Shown here: piece after piece, positions 9,806-14,008 of the stretch | How the letters are laid out: each line of letters opens with the position of its first letter | Numbering within the stretch: position 1 is the stretch's first letter | Assembly: GCA_025201705.1 (NCBI GenBank) | Contig: MU616730.1 | Span: 1 to 14,008 of the forward strand | Origin: Dissophora ornata | Taxonomy: Eukaryota > Mortierellomycota > Mortierellomycetes > Mortierellales > Mortierellaceae | Length of the DNA: 14,008 bases | Direction of reading: 5' to 3' | Position numbers and translations under genes: made by a program | The notes under the pieces: generated by a model | Databases searched by the model: none | What the model saw: only the letters and a program-made list of their open reading frames with translations | Told to the model about the DNA's origin: nothing

Positions 9806-9986
9806 ACGCATTAATTTGAAATGGCTGACATGGCTAAAGAAGGAATGCAATCTACGAACGCACAGGTTTATGACGGATTGTTCCCTCGCGGAGCCTGAAG
9901 TCAAAACGCTCCCTCGTTCGTGGATTTACTGTTATCTTTTTCATGTTGGATAATCATAGGAGAAACATCAGAAGAAGAATCATTCA

Positions 9987-10046
9987 GTAAGTATTCAGAC
10001 CACCCTTGCATCTTCTTGTTGGGTTGAACTACAGGCCCTAGCACAG
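9987..10046 (+). other. possible intron in the MULE relic
   Basis: 60 nt, donor GTAAGT, acceptor GCACAG. It links the NHRRNIRRRI frame to RNSLRLMVEDLHTLRRK. The donor is excellent, but the acceptor choice is made only to keep the frame. Confidence 0.4.
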
Positions 10047-10554
10047 CCGCAATAGTTTGCGTCTAATGGTAGAAGACTTGCACACCTTGCGGCGTAAATC
10101 CGTATCCAAATATCCCAGAGACAAGACTCTCACTAAATACATTGTGAACAAATAGATCCCCGATGCACAAAATGACACGTTGGGTGAAATTTGCAGGGAA
10201 GTGGGCACTAAAGTCGAACTCAATCATTACCTTGCGAACAGGATGAGAGCTAACGTTTCTTTTATGTGCTCTATTGGATCACCAAAAGGTGGATACGAGC
10301 AAATCCAATCGAGAGTTGGCATAAGGCTCAAAACCGATTTCATTTGGGACACAAGTGCAATGTTTGCGCCGAATACCTCATTTATTTATTGCAGGGAGTT
10401 GCAAACCAAAATTTTCGTATAACGTATTATCAGACAAAGAATAATCTTCAGCCTATTACCCCGTCAGCATCAGATAAGTCAAGAGGTCTAAACGATGGCT
10501 TTGTCGTTCGATCTAGCGCGAGAATTGGTCACGGAAAAGATCGATGAAATTAAG

Positions 10555-10658
10555 GTACAAATATTTTCGTTATTGCCCTGTCAGCCAAAACGTAAATGCT
10601 TTAGCAACATATTCTTTCTGCATGAAGTTCATTGTGAAATCATTAAAATCATTTATAG
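10555..10658 (+). other. probable intron before the SWIM finger
   Basis: 104 nt, donor GTACAA, acceptor TTTATAG, phase 0. It joins LVTEKIDEIK directly to the frame holding SPETFLSCKYPNY and TCKHMYLVARVF. Confidence 0.6.
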
Positions 10659-10867
10659 GATCTGTTCAAGAATTCACTGTCCCCGGAGACGTTCCTCTCC
10701 TGCAAATACCCCAATTATTTCAAGAACAAAATGACATGCAAACACATGTATCTGGTTGCAAGGGTCTTTGACATTTTCGAAATCAGGTACGAACCGGATC
10801 CGGAGCTGTTGAGGATGTGTGCCGCGACTTGAAGGGAGTGAATGCGTCGCTGTCGGTGATTAATTAG

Positions 10868-11116
10868 TTGAAGTAGGATCTGTATAGTAAATAAGGATTG
10901 CAGTGATAAGCGAGGGCAAAAGCAAGAAACCTCTCTTGATAATATAATAAAGACCTATTTCGCATGGGCCGATTTCTTTTCTGCAGGTAATATGAACCGG
11001 AAAGCACACTGGCCGATTTCACTTCATCTTGAGGATAAAAAGATAACCTGTTTAGGCGGACGAACTAGGTCAGATTTACACTGGATGTTTCCCCGTATGA
11101 CTGCCCTAAGGTGTTG
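10868..11116. other. gap between the MULE and gypsy relics
   Basis: No coding region seen. It holds an AATAAA at 10946-10951, about 80 nt after the last MULE-like stop, and two copies of GGCCGATTTC near 10968 and 11012. The end of the gypsy element (minus strand 3' side) and any LTR should lie here, but no boundary could be fixed. Confidence 0.5.
10946..10951 (+). terminator. poly(A) signal after the MULE relic
   Basis: AATAAA on the plus strand, about 80 nt beyond the TAG at 10865-10867 that closes the last MULE-like frame. It suits the old 3' end of the transposase transcript. Confidence 0.4.
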
Positions 11117-12840
11117 TTAGCCCCGGTTGATACAAAGACTCCTCCGTCGTGATATCTCTTGGGACGAGGCAGCAGTAGGTACGGGATGTGCGTCGTGCGC
11201 TTCATCTCGATTTGCTTTGCGTTTTCTAGAAGAGGCAGCTTGATTCTGTTGCATGTTGTTTATTTGGACGTGCTGATCATTCTTCGGATTCAATGAGATG
11301 GTGTTTTGGTTCCCAGGAGTTCTTTCTGAGAGGGTAGCCTTTCCATTTGATCTAATACTCCTGTCTTCCATCTCCAGAGAGGTCAACACTGCGGTCAAGT
11401 ATTTTCTCCACTTCAAAGATACTAAGGTTCTCAAAACCATCGAGTACTAACTTCAACCAGGATGGAGCAAAACGACGTTTGAGCAATATTCCGGTGCCAT
11501 CTTTCAGTTCGTATGCTCCAGCTGTCTTGTGGCGTACGACAGTGTATGGGCCTTCATATCGTGAACTGAATTTGTCTCCCATGATTAGATCGAGAGTCAT
11601 AACTTTGGCACCATCTGCGAAGGAGTTGTGTAGAACAGCGTCATTGAACTGTTGGATCATTCATTGTAGTGTTACTTGAGTCTTGAGACTAATGGCCGGG
11701 AAAGCAGTTGCGGTCATGTATCGCAAGCGTCCAATCTCATCATGGGACATTAGATGATTCTTGTCGTTGGTGAAGTTGTGCAAGCCGTTGAATTTGTGGG
11801 CAAAGAATAGTGAGAACGGTGACAAACCATGCAGGGTTGCGATGCATGTATTGGTGGCAAGCTGGGCGACTTTCAGGTGGTCTCCCCAAGTATGACCGAC
11901 ATCCTTCACTTCTTTTCGGATGATTTCAGTGACAATTTTAACAAGCCTTTCTGCAACGCCTTTGGCATTAGCATTGGCGCGCGGGTGGTAAACGATGCGT
12001 CATTCCCATTTCTGTCCATAAGGCTCTCACGATAGAGCTGGCGAATTTGGCGTCATTGTCGGATTGTAGTACGCAAGGAAAGCCAACATGTGCGGGGTGT
12101 TTAGATACAAGATGCTCTAGGATAACGAAGCGTGTGCAGATATTAACGGCAATGAGCAAGCACTCGTATATTGGACCCTTAGAGTATTTTTGGAATGGTG
12201 GGAATGGCCCTGTCAGGTCATTGACAAGATATTCGCCTGGTAGCTGAGAATGTATAGCCTTCTTGGGATGATAGCGCGGTGGTCGGTGTTAAATGTGAAT
12301 GGGCGACCTCAAAAGATGGTAGTGGAACTATTTGGGCGCGAAAACAATTTCACGAAGCTCTTTTTGTGTAGTAGAGTAACGACGTTATAAACGAAATGTA
12401 TCTCTTTGCCCATTTCCGTTCTTCTCGCCCAGGGTTTGTTGATACAGCACAGCTCCCACGCCAACATTGGACGCGCCAGTGGCCACATAGAACGGTAGAT
12501 TGGAGTCAAGGAAGTGTAGGATTGGTGCAGCAGCCAGCAGTTTCTTAAAGGCATTGAACGACTCTAATTCCGCTTTTGTTAACGTGAATGGTGTTTTGTG
12601 ATTGCGCAATTTGTCCAAGGGAGTAGCTTGAGAGCCGAATAAATGGGTGCGTTCGGTGAAGAAGATGAACGTGTCCAAGTGCGGTTGGATCTGAGAGGCA
12701 GTGGTGGGAGGTTCTCAGTTGTTGATTTTTGCAAGCTCTGTAGGGTCAACTCGCTTGTCGTGAAGGTCAATGACAAATCCTAGAAGCACGATTGTGTTGT
12801 GAAGAAATGCTATTTTTTTTTGTCTAGATATTACTTCGAC
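11117..12840 (-). mobile_element. degenerate Ty3/gypsy (chromodomain-type) retrotransposon, 5'-truncated
   Basis: Read on the minus strand, from right to left. The end of reverse transcriptase (about 12840-12690) has TIVLLGFVID and KRVDP, with a TGA at 12717-12715 where the family has Trp. RNase H follows with PFYVATGASNVGVGAVL, where the catalytic Asp of TDAS is Gly (12477-12475), then ELREIVFA and TDHRA (about 12287-12273). Near 12260 the sequence jumps straight to integrase, so the end of RNase H and the H2C2 zinc finger are missing. Integrase keeps its three acidic residues: NDLTGP (12219), LQSDN (12060) and GVAER (11951). It has a shift at about 11990-12000. The C-terminal domain (MGDKF, YEGPYTVV) leads into a chromodomain with FEVEKILD and IKWKGY, broken by TAG at 11354-11352. 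A basic tail ends at 11117. Gag, protease and most of RT are absent, and no LTR was recognised. The copy is inactive. Confidence 0.88.
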
Positions 12841-13007
12841 AATAGATCATCAATTGTCGGATATGATGGAAGACAAATGAGATAGACGATCAAAAATAAA
12901 AAGCTGTGTACCCGGGGATTTGATTATCGTTGACGAGGTCGCTATTTTCTACACGCTGTGCGTAGCAGACACTGGAATGTTGTCGCAGGACTATTGGATA
13001 CACCATC
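12841..13007. other. short junction, nothing firm
   Basis: This separates the truncated end of the gypsy relic from the plus-strand broken gene. A few weakly RT-like codons may continue on the minus strand up to about 12890, but they include stops. No other signal was seen. Confidence 0.35.
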
Positions 13008-13704
13008 ATGTGCACAACATGCGACCACAAAATGGAAAGCGGATTCAAGGACGCCATGCCTGTCTCCGCTGTGTTGCAGCCGCCACCACCGCGATTCTCA
13101 ACTACAGCAGCACTGGCATCAGCTAATATGATTTCAGCTACTGCACTCGAAGCAATAGCAATGAAGTCCGACAGATACGTTCAAAGTGAACTGCCGCTCA
13201 ATCGACCGTGAGTCAGGCCTGGGATGCCTTTCAGTTATTTAAGGAATCCAGAGGTGGCCCTGAAGCCCATGTGCGGCTTCAGGCTTGTGCCCGAAAGCAA
13301 CTAAACAACAGATAGCGAATCATTGCAGAGGTGGAGTTCCAAGCTACTCAAGAACTGGAGGAGTCTGAGAGCGGCAGGAGCCGTGAACTCGCACTCAGAA
13401 ATGTAATAGAAAGGCTGGATGGGGTGCGCGTGCAGCACAAGTGGAGTATCAAGCAACTAAGTACTGTCGCCAGCTGAGTTGAGGGAGGAGGATGGGCAAG
13501 GGTAAGGGCAAGGCTAAGGATGATGCTGGCGGCGCTGGTGCAGGAGAGAATCTTGCTGAAGCAACCAATGACGACGACGACGATGATGATGATGATGTTA
13601 ATAATGATGATGATAATGACGATGATGATGATGTTAATAATGATGATGATAATGACGATAATGATGATGATGATAATGATGATGATAATGATGACGGCGC
13701 GTAA
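13008..13704 (+). pseudogene. broken unknown gene with coiled-coil middle and Asp/Asn-rich tail
   Basis: Protein-like sequence passes through three frames. Frame A (13008-13211) holds CTTCDHKMESGF and SDRYVQSELPLNRP. A one-base shift at about 13208 leads to SQAWDAFQLFKESRGGPE and VRLQACARKQLNNR. A TAG at 13313 follows, then a Glu/Arg-rich helical stretch (FQATQELEESESGRSRELAL) to a TGA at 13475. From 13492 a third frame gives MGKGKGKAKDDAGGAGAG and then a run of Asp/Asn to TAA at 13702, with AATAAA 10 nt beyond. The composition (basic linker, acidic tail, coiled coil) suggests a DNA- or chromatin-associated or transposon-borne protein, but the family is not identified. If the last part alone is a gene it would be 70 aa. 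The start is uncertain. The breaks could be true decay or, less likely, assembly error. Confidence 0.5.
13585..13656. repeat. exact 36-bp tandem duplication in a GAT/AAT tract
   Basis: Positions 13585-13620 and 13621-13656 are identical (GATGATGATGATGTTAATAA and onward). They encode DDDDVNNDDDND twice. More GAT/AAT triplets extend on both sides, from about 13570 to 13694. Confidence 0.92.
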
Positions 13705-13714
13705 AATGACATGC

Positions 13715-13720
13715 AATAAA
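13715..13720 (+). terminator. poly(A) signal for the plus-strand broken gene
   Basis: AATAAA 10 nt after the TAA that ends the Asp/Asn-rich frame. Further AATAAA copies lie at 13819-13828. Confidence 0.5.
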
Positions 13721-13726
13721 ATCTCG

Positions 13727-13744
13727 TTTATTGCTGTGTTTATT
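13727..13744 (-). terminator. paired AATAAA for the minus-strand LRR gene
   Basis: Two TTTATT on the plus strand (13727-13732 and 13739-13744) read AATAAA on the minus strand, 120-140 nt beyond the LRR stop. They face the AATAAA of the convergent plus-strand gene, so the two 3' ends would overlap. Confidence 0.45.
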
Positions 13745-13867
13745 ATGTAGGGATGGATGAGTAGGAGAGAACCGATGACCGATGATGGTGGTGGTGGTGA
13801 TGATGCATCAGGTGTATGAATAAATAAAGTTTCGATATTCTCCTTGGTGTTTTTCATCATGTCAGAT

Positions 13868-14008
13868 TCATTTCCTGATTCCAAAAATGGTCAAACTGGT
13901 GTTGGTCTTGCGTGCCTCTGACAGTGCCAGAGCTCCTTCATCCCCAATCGAGTTGTCCTCCAAGTCCAAAGTGGTCAAAGTGGTGTTGGTCTTGAGTGCC
14001 TCCGACAG
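13868..14008 (-). CDS. C-terminal end of a ribonuclease-inhibitor-type LRR protein (runs off the window)
   Basis: The frame is open from the right edge to TGA at 13870-13868, giving 46 residues. They form one full and one partial 28-residue leucine-rich repeat: EALKTNTTLTTLDLEDNSIG, DEGALALS, then EARKTNTSLTIFGIRK. The LxxLDLxxNxIGDEGA pattern is the RI/NOD type, which in these fungi occurs in large, often multi-gene families. The two repeat starts agree at 37 of 41 nt, with a period of exactly 84 nt, pointing to recent repeat duplication. The last unit is cut short after its beta strand, and LDLEDN is replaced by FGIRK before the stop, so the end may be natural or a degenerate last repeat. 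Function and N-terminal domains lie outside the window. Confidence 0.85.
   Translation of the reverse strand: MSEALKTNTTLTTLDLEDNSIGDEGALALSEARKTNTSLTIFGIRK

Larger units (their letters stand above)
8476..10867 (+). mobile_element. decayed Mutator-like (MULE) DDE transposase with SWIM finger
   Basis: Coding similarity runs through several frames with stops and shifts. The N-terminal part (8476-8730) is Pro/Gln-rich. A FAR1-like DNA-binding stretch follows (8751-9124: CDWTLMHVCRHW, then YKVYIRIKK and HHWKHNHSNLP). Next is a conserved linker (9248-9480, YGLYRKRKMM). The DDE core follows: first Asp in MDSTHKT (codon 9578), second in FMTDCSLAE (9876), Glu in NPIESWHK (10311), then AEYLIYLLQGV. 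The SWIM finger (10701-10745) keeps C...CKH, but the second Cys of the CxC is Tyr. Disablements include TAG at 8880 and 10153 and frameshifts near 8740, 9490-9575, 9925, 10270, 10495 and 10805. Several introns can be proposed. A MULE transposase inserts and excises the element by acting on its terminal repeats; this copy cannot make an intact protein. No terminal inverted repeats were recognised, so the span covers coding remnants only. Confidence 0.8.

Noticed and set aside
8476..10867. RIP-like mutation as the cause of MULE decay
   Set aside because: Contexts of the inferred changes are mixed, the sample is tiny and the process is not established for this lineage; kept only as a weak transition-bias observation.
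10868..11116. LTR of the gypsy element or TIR of the MULE
   Set aside because: No matching direct or inverted copy could be found by eye within the window.
13348..13884. 178-residue minus-strand frame with Ile-rich stretch
   Set aside because: The Ile/Val run is the antisense of the GAT/AAT repeat, and the frame differs from that of the LRR protein.
1..14008. tRNA, rRNA, CRISPR array or a defence-type gene cluster
   Set aside because: None of the expected structures or motifs were seen; the content is typical fungal genes and transposon remains.

Overview
The window looks like nuclear DNA of an early-diverging fungus, most likely a Mortierella-type species (Mortierellomycota). This rests on four things: short GT-AG introns of about 60-120 nt with CTAAC-like branch sites, a Mortierella-style F-box/leucine-rich-repeat gene, a ribonuclease-inhibitor-type LRR protein with 28-residue repeats, and a SWIM-type MULE transposase. 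The lineage is an inference from recalled family patterns; no search was run.

The left 8 kb carries two convincing host genes, both on the minus strand. The first (5439 down to 436, four exons, about 1567 aa) is a very large Rax1-like polarity protein. It has an RGS-type domain broken up by long disordered and acidic inserts, followed by three C-terminal membrane segments. The second (7905 down to 6238, one exon, 555 aa) is an F-box/LRR protein with an acidic tail. The 798 bp between them hold the 3' UTR of the F-box gene and a strongly pyrimidine-rich leader for the RAX1-like gene.

The next 4.4 kb is a transposon graveyard. On the plus strand, 8476-10867 is a decayed Mutator-like (MULE) transposase. 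Its DDE residues, IESWH motif and SWIM finger can still be read across several frames, and at least two introns restore the frame where they fall. On the minus strand, 12840-11117 is a 5'-truncated, internally deleted Ty3/gypsy polyprotein relic covering the end of RT, RNase H, integrase, a chromodomain and the C-terminal tail.

The last 1.1 kb has two convergent coding remnants. A plus-strand broken gene (13008-13704) ends in an Asp/Asn-rich tail with a poly(A) signal directly after it. A minus-strand LRR protein enters from the right edge and stops at 13868. No tRNA, rRNA, CRISPR or biosynthetic system was seen. The most noteworthy items are the extreme expansion of the Rax1/RGS gene and the intron-bearing MULE relic.
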